From Antitrichia curtipendula (taxonomy: Eukaryota; Streptophyta; Bryopsida; Hypnales; Leucodontaceae), in assembly GCA_951230915.1 (NCBI GenBank), contig OX579635.1, positions 7,812,001 through 7,876,000 of the forward strand: a stretch of 64,000 nucleotides of DNA. Direction: 5' to 3'. Every line of letters begins with the position of its first letter. Position 1 is the first letter of the stretch. Position numbers and translations under genes: made by a program. This document shows, in pieces, positions 20,401 to 32,282 of the stretch. The notes below the pieces were generated by a model. That model did not search any database. It saw nothing but the letters and a program-made list of their open reading frames with translations, and had not been told where the DNA came from.

Positions 20401-20998
20401 CAAGTGTTTTTTTAAATATTGTTGCCATCCCATTTGGCAGTCTTTTTGTCAGTTTCACATTTTGTGACGTCGTCCGATTGTCGGTACAGGCAAGATGGCT
20501 GTCCAACTAAATTAATTCATTATCCCACTTCCATGGCAACCATTATTTACTGAGCTAAATACTGCCAAATATTTTTGATAAATTCTTGGGTTTAGCTGCC
20601 AGTCAGACTATTCTGAATCACATGGAATTTTTCAGGGAGATTTCAGAGAAAATTTTGTCGTGAATCAACAGAAATTGTATTGGAGCTACCTACAAGAGGG
20701 GTAACTCCAACCACAAGAGGGGGTAACTCCAACCACACTATAAGTAAACCAATGATGGTAAATAGTGTTGGCAACACTAATTACAAAGCACAACACTAAA
20801 TGTCAACAATCATGTTAGTGTAACCAACACTAAATGTCAAACATAGACACTATTTATCAACTAGTGGATATCAATTTTTTACAAGTTAACATTTAGTGTT
20901 ACCTATTATTTCATCAAATTGCAATGAAAAAAACATAAACATAAACATATAAATGTCAACTAATTGAAGTTTAGAGTGGGTGGGATTAAAAGTGCAGC
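20401..20998. other. Intergenic DNA
   Basis: No gene. It includes a short direct repeat (ccaaccacaagaggggg / ccaaccacac near 20700-20735) and repeated aacactaaatgtcaac-like strings (20760-20830). Confidence 0.5.
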
Positions 20999-21596
20999 TA
21001 AAGCTATTTACAACATATATGAAAAAAATAGTAAGTAGAAGAAGTAGAGAATGATTCAAAATACTAAATTGTTAACCATTTACTTATGAAATTGAAAAAT
21101 GCTAATTTCAATGGTTGAAATTTTGTAAGAAACCATCTAAACCTAATGATGTTTCTTTTTTCAAAAATATTAAAAATTGAGTAAAATAAAGGACATCAAA
21201 ATTTATTTTAGAATAGAGATTTCATAACTACTTATGAACTACCCACAACTAAAACTCCTCATAACTTTTGAATCATTGATCAAAATGGAATGATTTAAAG
21301 CTTTCCATGTATATATAACTCTAGAAAATCAATTTCAAATTTTTATTTTAAAAAAAAGTGATTTTAAAAGAAGTTTTTTTTGTTACCCGGGTTACCCGCC
21401 AAGCAATGAAAACTAGATATCATTCAATAACTTTTTGACAATGTAGTCAAAAGTTATAAAAATTGTTGGGCCTTAAAGCTACTCCTTGGAAAAATATTGT
21501 GCAAAAATTTCAAAGAAAAATAATAAAAAATCCATTTGTAGTGAGTTGCCCAAAATCGCTATATTGCCCCAATATGCACGTTAGTCCTTTAGGGGT
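20999..21596 (+). mobile_element. TTAA-family MITE, copy C, truncated at its left end
   Basis: Homologous to copy B from about 13223 onward (atgaaaaaaatagtaagtag, actaaattgttaa, ggacatcaaaatttattttag) and ending gtcctttagggg-TTAA. The outer left half, including its terminus, is missing. Confidence 0.7.
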
Positions 21597-21600
21597 TAAA

Positions 21601-22835
21601 ATAAATGCCAAAAATTTTGGAATTTTTTTTATGCTTAATTATTTTGGGTATAGAAAAAAATGCTTTTGGAATTAAAAAATTTAGCATTTTAAAATTAAGG
21701 CTTCTACCAATCGTTATTTATATTAAATAAAAATTAGTATCTAAAAGAGAAATGTTGATCCTCCCCTTTACTTTTGATACTTCAACTAAATTTTTATAGC
21801 CAAGCTAGCAAAAATGAAAAAATAATGGTTACTCTTTGGTGCTACATAACAAAAATAGAAGCAAAAATCAATCCAAAGTTTTGTTGTAGCTTACGAGCTC
21901 CAAGGTAGACAAATGCATTATGGGCAAGATGGATTCAATTACCCTCTGTAGTCTTGGACTCAATTTTGCTCTCTTGTACCTTAACTTCTAATTAAAGGTC
22001 TAATGAGACTACTTTGGATTTTATGAGAACTCAAGTAAGTTCTATAGACTTTATAATTTGGAATTTGTTATGAAGTTTTTGAAATGGGTGCTAATCATTT
22101 TGATATGAATGTGAAAGTTTGTTTCAGGTCATTCCAATAAATGTTGTAAGAGTTACAAGTTAAAGAAATAAATCAATATCAAAGCAGATAGCTTAAATTA
22201 TATTCTAAAAATTAATTAATTGTATTTAATAGTTTGATACATGTACAAAAACATTTGAATCGTTCAATTCTAAATATTGAGATGAAAGTTATAAAAAAAT
22301 TTACTTTGCAAGCAATGAAGGTAGAAAACCTGCACCTTATGGATAGTTTTGTTTTGAAAACCGAGTTTAATACTGAACCTTATGTGTTATTTTCTTAAGA
22401 AAATGTTTTGGTTGCCGACAAGACAAGACTCTTCATGATTCTATCATCTCATTGTCTAGTCCAAATAAAACCAATAAATGCTTTGCATATAGATACAAAT
22501 ATACTCTATGAGGAAAAAAATTGATTCTTTTTGTTTTAATACCCATAGTCAAGCATTTGTAGCTTCAAAAAGCATGACTTTTTCTTAGAGGCATCAAATG
22601 AAATAAAAATTATATTCCTAAAAGGCTAGTGCATTCTAAAAAAAATTCAAAGTTAACTTAAAATTTGACATCATAGAAACCTGCCCATAAATACAAAAAA
22701 TCCATTCCAAGACTTTGAGCCTTTGAAGAATAAACACGATTGCAATGGCTCATTAAACTTTTTGTCTTCTAGATTGATTTCAATGGAATCTATTTTAGTT
22801 GTTCAATTTTCAAATTCAAATTTTTATAGTGTCTA
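21601..22835. other. AT-rich intergenic DNA
   Basis: No gene seen. The last 100 bp (ctttttgtcttctagattg...) is related to 27190-27290, a dispersed repeat. Confidence 0.45.
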
Positions 22836-22839
22836 TTAA

Positions 22840-23763
22840 CCCCTAAAGTTCCAAGGCCTCTTTTCCATCAAAAACCACTCAAATTTGCCATTTCTATAGC
22901 AAAGACAAACAAAAAATTAATATTTTTTCTACATATTTAACTGTAGGATCTTGTTCTAGACTAGTAGAAGAATGAGTGGAAGAAATTCCACAAACTTTAA
23001 CCATGTAGATTGCAAGATATTTGCAATTAAAGTCGGAAGGAAACAAGGGGGTTTTGCACCTTGCTCAACTACATCTTTTGGCTTCTTAACTTCATAACTT
23101 ATCATTTTTATTCTATTGATTTTGAGTTTCCAATTTTATATGATGACGAATTGAGTTGAGAGTCTAGGAAAAAAATTCAAAAAACAAACATTTAGTTTGC
23201 TTTCATTAAAAAATTGTTAAGTAGAAGTAGATTCAAGACTGAAGGAAAATATATATTGTTAATAGCTCTAAGATGGAATTGAAATACTCTAATCTCAACG
23301 GTGAGTTTTTTCTAACAAGAGATCTTAACCTTGTGAAACTCTTCTTTTTTGAAAAGTTGTGAAAATTGTGGTCAGAAATGAATCCTATAAGTTATTTTTT
23401 TCAAGAAGATGCTCTCATTGCCCGAAAAACAAGATTGTCTATAACTTTCACATAACAAATCTAAATGGAATGAATCAAAGCTTACCATGTACATACAAAC
23501 ATAGTTTATACAAAACATATTTAAAAATTTTTTACTTGAAGTTTTTTTGAGTTTTTTTACTACCCATCGAAATTTTAAAAAAAAAGGCTTTTTGTATCAT
23601 AAATTTTGTTCTTGAGCTCCGATTGAAATCAATTTTTTTTTGGAAAGCTAGTGTGTTTTTCTATCTCCCCCCAAAAAAACCAAAAATCACAACAAATATT
23701 GAGACCATAGAATTCTGCTTGAAATCCATTTTGTCCCCCAAGAGGACAACGGGACTTTAGGGA
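22840..23763 (+). mobile_element. TTAA-flanked MITE, copy D
   Basis: 924 bp beginning CCCCTAAAGTTCCAAGG and ending GGGACTTTAGGGA, with TTAA on both sides (22836-22839, 23764-23767). The ends form an inverted repeat of about 15 bp. No ORF of note. Same family as copies A, B, C and E. Confidence 0.85.
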
Positions 23764-23767
23764 TTAA

Positions 23768-25390
23768 AAGAGGTTTTGTGATGTGCCTTGTTGAAGAATA
23801 ATAATGACCAAATTAGAAATTATCCTATTAGTATAATAAGTTCGTTCTAAGGGAGAATTTTAAGTAGGGTTCAATAGCCAGTGGATTTTAATCCTAGTGA
23901 GGTTGTACAATTCAAAAGAATTTGCATTAAATTACTTCCAATTGGGTTCACTTTCAATTTGCACATCACTCTTAAGGTATGGAGGTTAGGAAATTTAACT
24001 CTTAGATTGGCTCTTTCCAACTTGGTAACAATTAGCCTTTAGCTTCACACCACTAGTTAAATTTTCTCAAACTCCACAAGTACATTGTAGATATATCTTA
24101 CTTCAATGTAAATTGCTCAACTGGCCTTTCATCTTCCTATCCTACTTGACACACACAAAAAATATTAATTTGGTATTTAATTTCCAACTAGATTAATATG
24201 AACCGATGATTAAATCACCATTACGATTTGACATTAATTTCCAAAGTTTGTTCCCTCACAAACATTTCTACACTTGACACTTGAAATTCTGTAACATTGC
24301 AACTTCTCCATTGTTAACACATAATCTCCAACTAGGATCACACTTCCAACTTCACACTTCACCATCATAATGCCACACAAACATATTCACTCACAACAAA
24401 AACAAAAACACACAACCAACTGGACTGAGACACACACCGAGCTTTCTTTCCAAGTGGGTGAAGACAAATGAATGCAAAATTAGCCTAATAGGAATTCCCA
24501 AAAATAATGGTTATCAATTTGGAGATGATGACAAACAACTTTCAACCACCCAAATTGGCATCTAACTCACAACCAACTTTGACAACCCCTCATCCACTTC
24601 CAACTCGATTCAATATCTAGATCGTGCCAACTAGGACAGATACCCCTTGTGATTGATCTTTGATCATTAAAACCAAATTGGAAACCATAAAGCCTTAACA
24701 AAATTCCTACTTGAAATATACTTTAATATCACATCAAAACTAACCCAAAAACTATACTCCTAATTTAACAAAACATCTCAAAAACTACCAAATTAGTATT
24801 TAAGCTAGAAAATAACTTGCAAAGCATACCAAATAGGCCTTCAAATACACATCAAAAAATCAAAATTAATGACCAAATTGTCTATCTACACTCTAATTGT
24901 AATAATCACAAGTTCTAACTTTATACCAAGTAAAAGATAGTAATGTATTTAGTGAGTTGTTTAGAGTGATGCATTGATGATGCTCTTAGTGAGCTTCTCC
25001 AATTCAATCCAAAATTTGGCCCACAAAATACAAGCTTAACTTTTCACTATTTTGGAATTAGAAGTTGAAATTTATATCATTGGAAGCGCATTCAAAAGTA
25101 CTTTGTATAGATACATGAAAACTCAAAGTTAAACACTAAACAAAAAAAATAAACCACTTCATAAAAGGCAACAATTATAGGGATATTGACAAACCACAAT
25201 TACCAAATGCACATTTCACTCCAAATTGCTCAAAATTTGGAGTGTAAAGTGCAGTGATAATTGTGATTTACCATTACCACTACAATTTTTTGACTTTTAG
25301 CTAGGTTATGAAGTTTATTTTCTTTCGTCCAATGTCTCACTATGAGTTCCCTTGTACTTTTGAAGGCTAAGTACTTTTTAATTCCCTTCC
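23768..25390. other. AT-rich intergenic DNA
   Basis: No ORF or known element recognised. The segment 24890-24990 (aatcacaagtt..., gtgagttgtttagagtg) is a diverged copy of 27310-27380, so the DNA on both sides of the 25.4-27.3 kb block belongs to one repeat family. Confidence 0.45.
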
Positions 25391-25963
25391 AATGAAAAAA
25401 AACTTAAGTTCTAATTATGAACCAGTCAGAGGCCATTTGGAGGGGCCTATTCCGGAGCCGCCCTTGCTTAGACCCACTGGCAGGTCCAAGGATACCGACA
25501 ACACTGAAAATTATCCCACCGGCAAGTCCAGTTCACGGAGTGGGCACTTGGTTTCCCATCGAGATCCTGAATGAATCAGGTCCGCGAAGCTTGTATTTTA
25601 AGGATGTCGATCTGATGCCCCATTGGCGCAACTCTGAGATCCTGAAATCGGGATAAAAGTGCGCACGGTAATGGATCGCATCTGATTCGGGAGGAATGCT
25701 TGTATGGAATGGGATGAAGAATGGTCCCGGCCGACGGACGGACTGATTTGAGTTTTTTCATCCTCTTGTCATTTTATCCGTGAAATCCGCGACCGAGTAC
25801 CGGTACTGGACCAGGGTCCCTGACTATCCAGGGATTGATGAGTGTGGTCGGTCGGTTCATTGGTTCAATAGGATAAGGCTAACTGTTAAAATATAAGCGT
25901 ATATGCCCCTTCATCCTTTCTATCATTCCATGTGCTTCAGGCATCTTCAAAACAACTTCAAAA
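25391..25963. other. GC-rich fragment of unknown origin
   Basis: Unlike its AT-rich neighbours. It opens two overlapping plus-strand frames (60 and 79 codons, 25392-25656) with no recognisable protein. It could be captured leader DNA of a host gene lying next to the non-autonomous Helentron that starts at 25964. No motif decides this. Confidence 0.3.
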
Positions 25964-27000
25964 CAAGAACGGTGTGTCAGTGAGGCTCTGTCTTGCGGGA
26001 AGCATCCAATAAGCTTATCTCACATTGATCCACGTCAAATCAAAATCCTAACCACATTGTACGGTACCCGGCAACTCTCAATAGCTCACCCCATTCTTCC
26101 ATTCAAAAGAAAACTGGAGAATGTATCATATGATTAACATTTTTTGTCTTGCATAATTAACATTCAATTCTTATGCAATTTTGATCAAGCATACCAAATT
26201 TGGGATTCATAAAACCAAACCTCCATTTTTGATTAATTGTTTCATTAAATTTGAAGGATTTTACATGATAATTCATTGGAAAACATTGATGATGAATTTT
26301 TAAAAATTCGATTGCGGTGATATGTACGAAACATGCTTATGCACATCCTTCCTTCAATAAGAATCTTAAAAAAGTTTTAGAATCTCCTCACAACGGTTAA
26401 AAAGTTGCAGTGACAATGTCCAAATTTTGAAAAATAGATATGTCTTCAATGTAATTATATTTTTCTATTTGACCTTCACATTGTTACTAATTTTTGTACA
26501 ATGTGAAGGTCAAATAGCAATATTACAATAATGAAATATCTATTTTCCAAAATTTAGACATTGTCACTGCAACTCTTGAAACCTTTGTGAGGAAATTCAA
26601 AACCTTTTTGAAGATGCTTATTGAAGGAAAGATGTGCATTGAATGTTTCCTACATATCATTGCAATTGAATTAAAAAATTCATCACCAATGGTATTCAAA
26701 CAATTATCATGTAAAACTATGAATATTAAATAAAATAATTCACCAAAAATAGAGTTATACTTTTTAGAAACTCAAATTTGATATCCTTGATCAAAATTGT
26801 GTTAGAATTGAATGTTGATTAAACAAGATAGGAAATGTCAATCACATTATATATTATGCAAAATTCTTCTAAATGACAAAATAGGATGGACGATTGAGAG
26901 TTGTCAGATATTGTACCATGTGCATGCGGTTGTATATAATATTTGGAAACTTCATAAACGAGAGTCTTTGTCCAAAGGACACAACCAATAAATTACAAAA
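25964..27000 (-). mobile_element. Non-autonomous Helentron with a giant palindrome
   Basis: It starts with the motif found at 2936-2972 and ends with the hairpin motif found at 20268-20300, in the same orientation as the large element, so it appears to be a non-autonomous relative of about 1.04 kb. Almost all of the interior is an inverted repeat: arms about 26051-26490 and 26503-26940, with a perfect 20-bp core on each side of the loop (ctatttgaccttcacattgt). No ORF. Confidence 0.6.
26051..26940. repeat. Inverted repeat with arms of about 440 bp
   Basis: Left and right arms are imperfect reverse complements around the loop tactaatttttgt at about 26491-26503. Matching landmarks are ccggcaactctcaat / attgagagttgtcag at the outer ends and catccttccttcaataag / cttattgaaggaaagatg in the middle. 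Confidence 0.85.
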
Positions 27001-27783
27001 CAAATAGATCTTCATTTGTGGTCTTTTGGGGGGAATAAATGATCTTTTATGGACACTTTAAAATTCCTCTGATATGAATTGAACGCCTTTGCGGATGCCA
27101 CAAGAGTACTCCACATGTTTTGACAAGTCTTGCAAATTGTTCTAGATTTGTAGTGGCACTTTCAAACTCACTTTAAATGATTTGTTGTTGCACTTTTAAA
27201 TCTTTTGTCTTTTAGCTTGCTATCAATGGGCTCTATCATTTTGGTTGTCCAACTTTCAAATCCAAGTTTCACTGTGTCGATTCAAAGAGTCTTTTGATGC
27301 ACTTCCAATGATTATAATCACAAGTTGTGATTCTACACCACTTAAAAAGGCAGTCATCTATTGAGTGAGTTGTTTAGCGTGTTCCACTGAAGATGCTTTG
27401 AAGCTGGCTTTGAGAAGGCAATGAAGCAACAGTCCCACATGCAATCCTTGCAATAAGCGGTACAGAGCAGGGTTTTTATTTTTTATTTTTATAGAAGTGC
27501 TAAGTAGCAACATATGAGAAAATGATAAAGCCAAATATTTTAGTATTCATCTATATTTTGAATAGAATTATCTTTTCATCTACATATTTGGATGAATTTC
27601 ATTTAAAATTGGCAATTTCATCCAATTTATTAAAAAAAATTGGAGCAATTTGGCATTATCATCCAATTTTTCTTCAAAATTTTCCTATAGGCTTGGTGCA
27701 ACCCATTTTTTTGAGGCATTTGGGCCTCATGAGGCCCAAAAAACCCCCACTGGTACAGAGCGTCAAGAGCAACGCTCTTTCAG
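27001..27783. other. Intergenic DNA
   Basis: Repeat-derived DNA related to 22750-22830 and 24890-24990. An open frame starts at 27522 but its first 90 codons belong to this flank, not to the retrotransposon that follows. No gene. Confidence 0.45.
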
Positions 27784-27795
27784 TTGAACTTTACC

Positions 27796-28385
27796 ACGCT
27801 CTCAGAGTAAAACGACATAACAGAGCAGTATGGGAACTACGAAAGCTAATTATATCCAACAAAAAAAGTAGATTCTATACACTAATGAACGCAGGCACAT
27901 TCAACAATAATCCACAGGAAAACACTGTTCCTTCATGGCTCTTACCTTGCTCGTGTGAAAGACAACGCTGTCACTGTAATGCTAGATTCAAACCAGACAT
28001 CCTCTGTGTTAAAGGACTTCCATACCAGAATAATCCACCAACTACCCCAAATAACAATATCACTATACAGTTCATAGAATTCACATATACTAATGATCGA
28101 TTCTCACAAATAACAATAGATAACAAAATCCAAAAGTACCAACCATTAATCAATAACATTATGGCCCAAGGATGGAATGTGGACCCACTAATTGTCATTG
28201 CAGCAGGAGCTAGGGGAACAACACATACTCCATCAATGAAACTTCTTGTCAACAAACTCAAACTACCTGAAACAGCTGTGACACAAACTTTTAAAACACT
28301 CAACACCATTGCCATACAATTCGCCGGATCAATCATCCTGTATAAAAGAAAAATCGAAAATAACCAAGCACTCCCACTTGAATAA
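27796..28385 (+). pseudogene. Restriction-like endonuclease domain of a non-LTR element (C-terminal fragment)
   Basis: An open frame of about 196 codons covers the C-terminus of the parent protein. It begins RVKRHNRAVWELRKL and includes PSWLLPCSCERQRCHC (clustered Cys). Then come KPDILCV and, about 30 residues on, IQFIEFTY with a downstream K..KYQPLI and GWNVDPLIVIAAGARG. The order P-D, E and K resembles the PD-(D/E)XK endonuclease at the C-terminus of early-branching non-LTR retrotransposons. No reverse transcriptase is present because of the 5' truncation. Stop at 28385. The family name cannot be fixed from this fragment. Confidence 0.55.
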
Positions 28386-28619
28386 GACATTGTTTTCAAC
28401 ATCCCTCTCCCTTGCACTTATTCTGCATATCCACTTGCTTCTTAATATTGGTTACTTTTAAATTTGGGTACTAGCCACTAAAGTGTCTATTCTCGAAAGG
28501 GAAGAGTAGTTTTGCATCAATGGCCTTTGATCCACAGGACAACGGCTCATTGTCATTACGAACAGACACTTTATTCACGCCGGCCTTCTTTGAAGACCGG
28601 AGTTCTTATCTATCTATCT
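27796..28619 (+). mobile_element. 5'-truncated non-LTR retrotransposon tail
   Basis: Flanked by the perfect 12-bp duplication ttgaactttacc (27784-27795 and 28620-28631). It ends in the simple tail ttatctatctatc, preceded by a hairpin ccggccttc-ttt-gaagaccgg (28582-28602). A target-primed insertion, abrupt 5' truncation and microsatellite tail are diagnostic of LINE-type elements. The coding part is the nuclease-like segment described separately. Confidence 0.85.
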
Positions 28620-28631
28620 TGAACTTTACCC

Positions 28632-29604
28632 TAAGTGAGTTGCTTAGACTGACTTCTGCAACCACAATTCATAGCAGTGAACTGTCGGCAATCATATAGC
28701 AACAATAGGTACTTGCTTTGCACACGAAACCTTGTCATCATTCGGACTGAATATTCCATGGTCTTTTGGGAACTAACTGTTAATTCAATGGGGACCAAGT
28801 AAGGTAGTATGCTCTTAAAGCGACCATTTAAGAGCTGATTGTCTGTTCCGGGGAATTTGAACCTCTTGAAAATAATTTTCAGTAAATCTCCACAGGAAGA
28901 AAAATGAAATTGGCATCTGACCCAAGTCGTTTCATATTTTTTGAATCTTCGTTGAATTAGTTACGAATTTTTGAAGTTGGAACGCAATAGTCACTAAAAG
29001 CAACCACCTCTTGAAATGTACACTGTTGGTACGTTGAAGAAAGCAAAATGTACCTCTGTGTCATGATTGTTTTTTTGAACATGGGCGCTTTTTGAGCAGA
29101 CTATCTTATCTTATACGGACTGAACGGTGGGAACTTGGAGTGGGTATCTGCTGGAAATACTCTGTGTAGCTCAAGGATCCTCGGATCCAAAATAATGTAA
29201 CACTCAATTGTCAAAGTGGATCAGAAACAAGCCAGATGGAAACAATGGCTCGATTCTCAACAATATCCAAATAATTCAAAAGAGGTGCAGTGGCCGTTGG
29301 AACTGCCCATACGAAACCAAATCTCACCAGCAGTCCCAGTACGACCATGGCAAGCAAAGAGTTTGAAGCCGCTTGTCATTGCTTTTACAACTGATGGCAA
29401 TCGATATGGCATAGCCTGGCTTCTTGGGGCAACCACCAAATCCACCTTGTCGGACTGACCTTGTTATATTTGAAAGAGACCATACATCCAAGTAGAATTG
29501 CCTCGCAAACTAAGGCTCTTTAATCACACTCATCACGTCTTAGCAGACCAAACTTGTTCAAGTTCTTGCTGAGAAAAATATTTGGATATGTGTTCTTGTT
29601 GTTG
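28632..29604. other. Intergenic DNA of moderate complexity
   Basis: Less AT-rich than most of the window. An 80-codon plus-strand frame (29216-29458) and its antisense frame show no recognisable domain. It may be old genic DNA, but I cannot support a gene. Confidence 0.4.
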
Positions 29605-29606
29605 TA

Positions 29607-30147
29607 CTCCCTCCGTCCCGAAATAAATCTGGAGTTTCTTAGAAATGGCTAGTAAGATTGGTGTGTGAGTAGCTCCTATTTTTGAAGGATTGCATAGTTA
29701 CTACGGCTTCTACTAAACCCCTACTATGGGTGAAACAATGGAAGTCAACAATGACATGTTGAAACAAGCCACATGTTGAAAAAGGTGGACAAAACCCACA
29801 AATTTTTGTCCTTTTTGGAACTGCTCCAATGGTATTATTTTTTATTGTTCTCCAAGCAATGTTGGTGCAATGATGTCCATTGATGTCCTTTGTATTGTTA
29901 GTAGTAGTTTTTGTATGATTGTGGGTTGAACTCTTTGCCTTTGGTTGGATAGAGGTTGTGTTTCAGTTCCCTTTGCAAGTATCAAATTGCTATGTAGTCT
30001 CTGGAGCATGGTATTTGTGGATACTTTTGGTTCAAGGTGTTCGAACTAGCTTCAGTTGTTGTCCATCAAGTTGTAAAGAACCAATTTCGAATTTAATTTG
30101 GGACAAGTATATTATGAAAATCTAGATTTATTTCGGGGCGGAGGAAG
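29607..30147. mobile_element. Stowaway MITE (Tc1/mariner type)
   Basis: 541 bp starting CTCCCTCCGTCCCGAAATAA and ending ttatttcggggcggaggaag, flanked by TA on both sides. The terminal inverted repeat of about 24 bp is the canonical plant Stowaway end. No transposase; small ORFs inside are incidental. Confidence 0.92.
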
Positions 30148-30149
30148 TA

Positions 30150-31300
30150 GATTTTAAGTCTCAAAGGAGGTGCAAAGGCTAGCTATCACTATTTTGGTCC
30201 ATGTGGCTTAGTTGGTAGAATTGTCTCCAACATGCCCTTTATTCAAGAAATAAAATTTGGGTAACGGTGATTTTGAAATATATGTCAATCCAGAGCAATT
30301 ATAAGCATAGATGAAGGGTTTTTTTTTTGTCAATTTCTATCTAATAGTTGCTTTTGTTGGTTGTTTTTTGAAATCTTTCAATTATCTCCAGATGCAATCA
30401 CGCATTTAAAGGGGGATAAAGTATAAGGTCTATTTTTTTTGCAAAAGATGGTGATTCTAAGATGGAACCCAAGGTGGAATGGAACTTTGAATTTTTAGTT
30501 TGGTAGGTAGGTACAATGTTTAATTACATGCTGTAAATCCATGAGGGGGGCCTACCCTATAAAATGAAAAAACTTTGGTCTATGTGAGACCAACTTGAAT
30601 GAAGTGTATATTGGAAGTAGTTTTACTACCTATGCCATGAAGGCGTCTCACCCAATAAGGTAAGTACACCTAATTACAACACTTTTTGTTCTTTGACATT
30701 CAAATTGACTTCAATGGACTCTTTCAAAATTCAAAACCTCCACAACTTTTCAAGCAACAAATGAGAATTGAGACATTTTATACTTCAAGTGTGACTGTCC
30801 ATTTAAGGTGAGTGTAGTGTTATGTATTGGATCCTCTATACTCTCAACTTCGAATATTGGTAAAATATCACCAAAGCATGGAAAATTTTCAAAACCACTT
30901 GGGGTGCATTTTCCTAGAGTTTACTAATTATATATCATTTTTTTGGGATCATTTGACTTTGTAGCTAGAAGGACCAGTAGGCGCTTCATTAGTTCACCAA
31001 ACAAGCCCACTTTGATCTTTTGGAGATGAAAAGTATGCAAAAAATCAGCTTGACCCCACACAAATATTCACTTTGACATGACAAACATTGCAATTCTATT
31101 GGGAACAACAACTCCATCAAACCTACTTTTCTTTCCACAAATAGTTAATTGGATTAGTATGGATGAAGATTCTTTTTGCTTTGGGCCAACTAGCACCCTT
31201 TGTTTTTGGTTGAAAGACAAAATAGTAAGTTGCACAGATGGGACAAACAAGAACTTGTTGCAATGAAACAATGTCCCCGTATTTTGGCGAGATGATATAT
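30150..31300. other. Intergenic DNA upstream of the SAM synthetase gene
   Basis: No gene recognised. The last part, from about 31320, becomes abruptly GC- and CT-rich and is treated as the promoter/leader of the downstream gene. Confidence 0.45.
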
Positions 31301-31319
31301 TTTTTCCCACTGGAAAATT

Positions 31320-32282
31320 ACGGTACTGCCAAGGAACTCGGCCGCCCCCCTCCAAAGCGCTCCGTTAATCTCCGCTAGTTTCATTCCCAATCGTGCAAAC
31401 CCGTCAAACACCCTCCGTCGATCTCCTCCCGATCCGACGACCCAGCGACGCCGAGCGCTTCCATACTCGCGCACTTAAACCTGTCTGACCCTGCTGAGCC
31501 CAGGAGTCTTCGTCCTCGCTGCGTTCGCCATCTCCCAAGCTCTCCGCTCTGCACCTTCCTGCCGCCATTCTCGCATCAGCTCGCTCAGCACAGGTCTGTC
31601 TCAAGCCGCATGGAATGATTCTTGTTCTTTCGTTTATTTTGTGACTTGGGAAAGGTTTTCTGTGGCGGTTCCGTTTTTGGCGATTGGGGTTTGATGGTCG
31701 TCCATTTTATTTAGTTCGTCAGATCTGGTTTCTGTCCTGTTCGTGTTCAGATCGTCGTGGCGTAATTTCGATCTGAAATGGCATGGACTGGGAGTAGGTA
31801 GGGGCGTGTGCGATCTGTCGTTGTTGTTTCTTGAATATGTAAAAGAGGAGTACGTACTGAGGGTTTTGACGGAGGCGGGTTTTGATAATGCGTTTGGCGT
31901 TTTTTTTGAGCTCACGCTGAACTTGTCCGACAATGTGGGTACAACGTCCTGGGGAACGAGGATGCTTAGTGTCTTAAGTTTCAATTGCGCATCATCAACC
32001 TCTCTGCACCTCTTTACATTCAGAATGTCTCAGTTGGAAGGGATAAGGGTTCGTCTGAGTCTGGACCGAAGTGATCATATAGTTGTTAGGAATTTTAAAT
32101 TATATGTCCTTATGAAAGTTTCGCGCAGTCCGCTACCCCTGTACATCTTTTAATCAACATTGTAGGTAATTCATGCGTCATATCATGCGGAACTGCAGCA
32201 AGTTTCCGAAAAATGGTGTCCAGAATTTATGGATCTGCAGTCGCGTGCTCAGGAAATGAATCGTGGTGGTTGTCCTGCGCAG
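31320..32282 (+). promoter_or_regulatory. Promoter, leader exon and 5'-leader intron of the SAM synthetase gene
   Basis: A GC/CT-rich block (about 31330-31593) looks like a proximal promoter and leader exon ending ctcagcacag|GTCTGT (donor 31594). The likely acceptor is tgtcctgcgcag at 32281-32282, directly before the start codon, giving a 689-bp intron. A second acceptor (cattgtag, 32164-32165) would leave upstream ATGs in the leader. A long leader intron before an intronless coding region is the usual structure of plant SAM synthetase genes. Confidence 0.6.
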
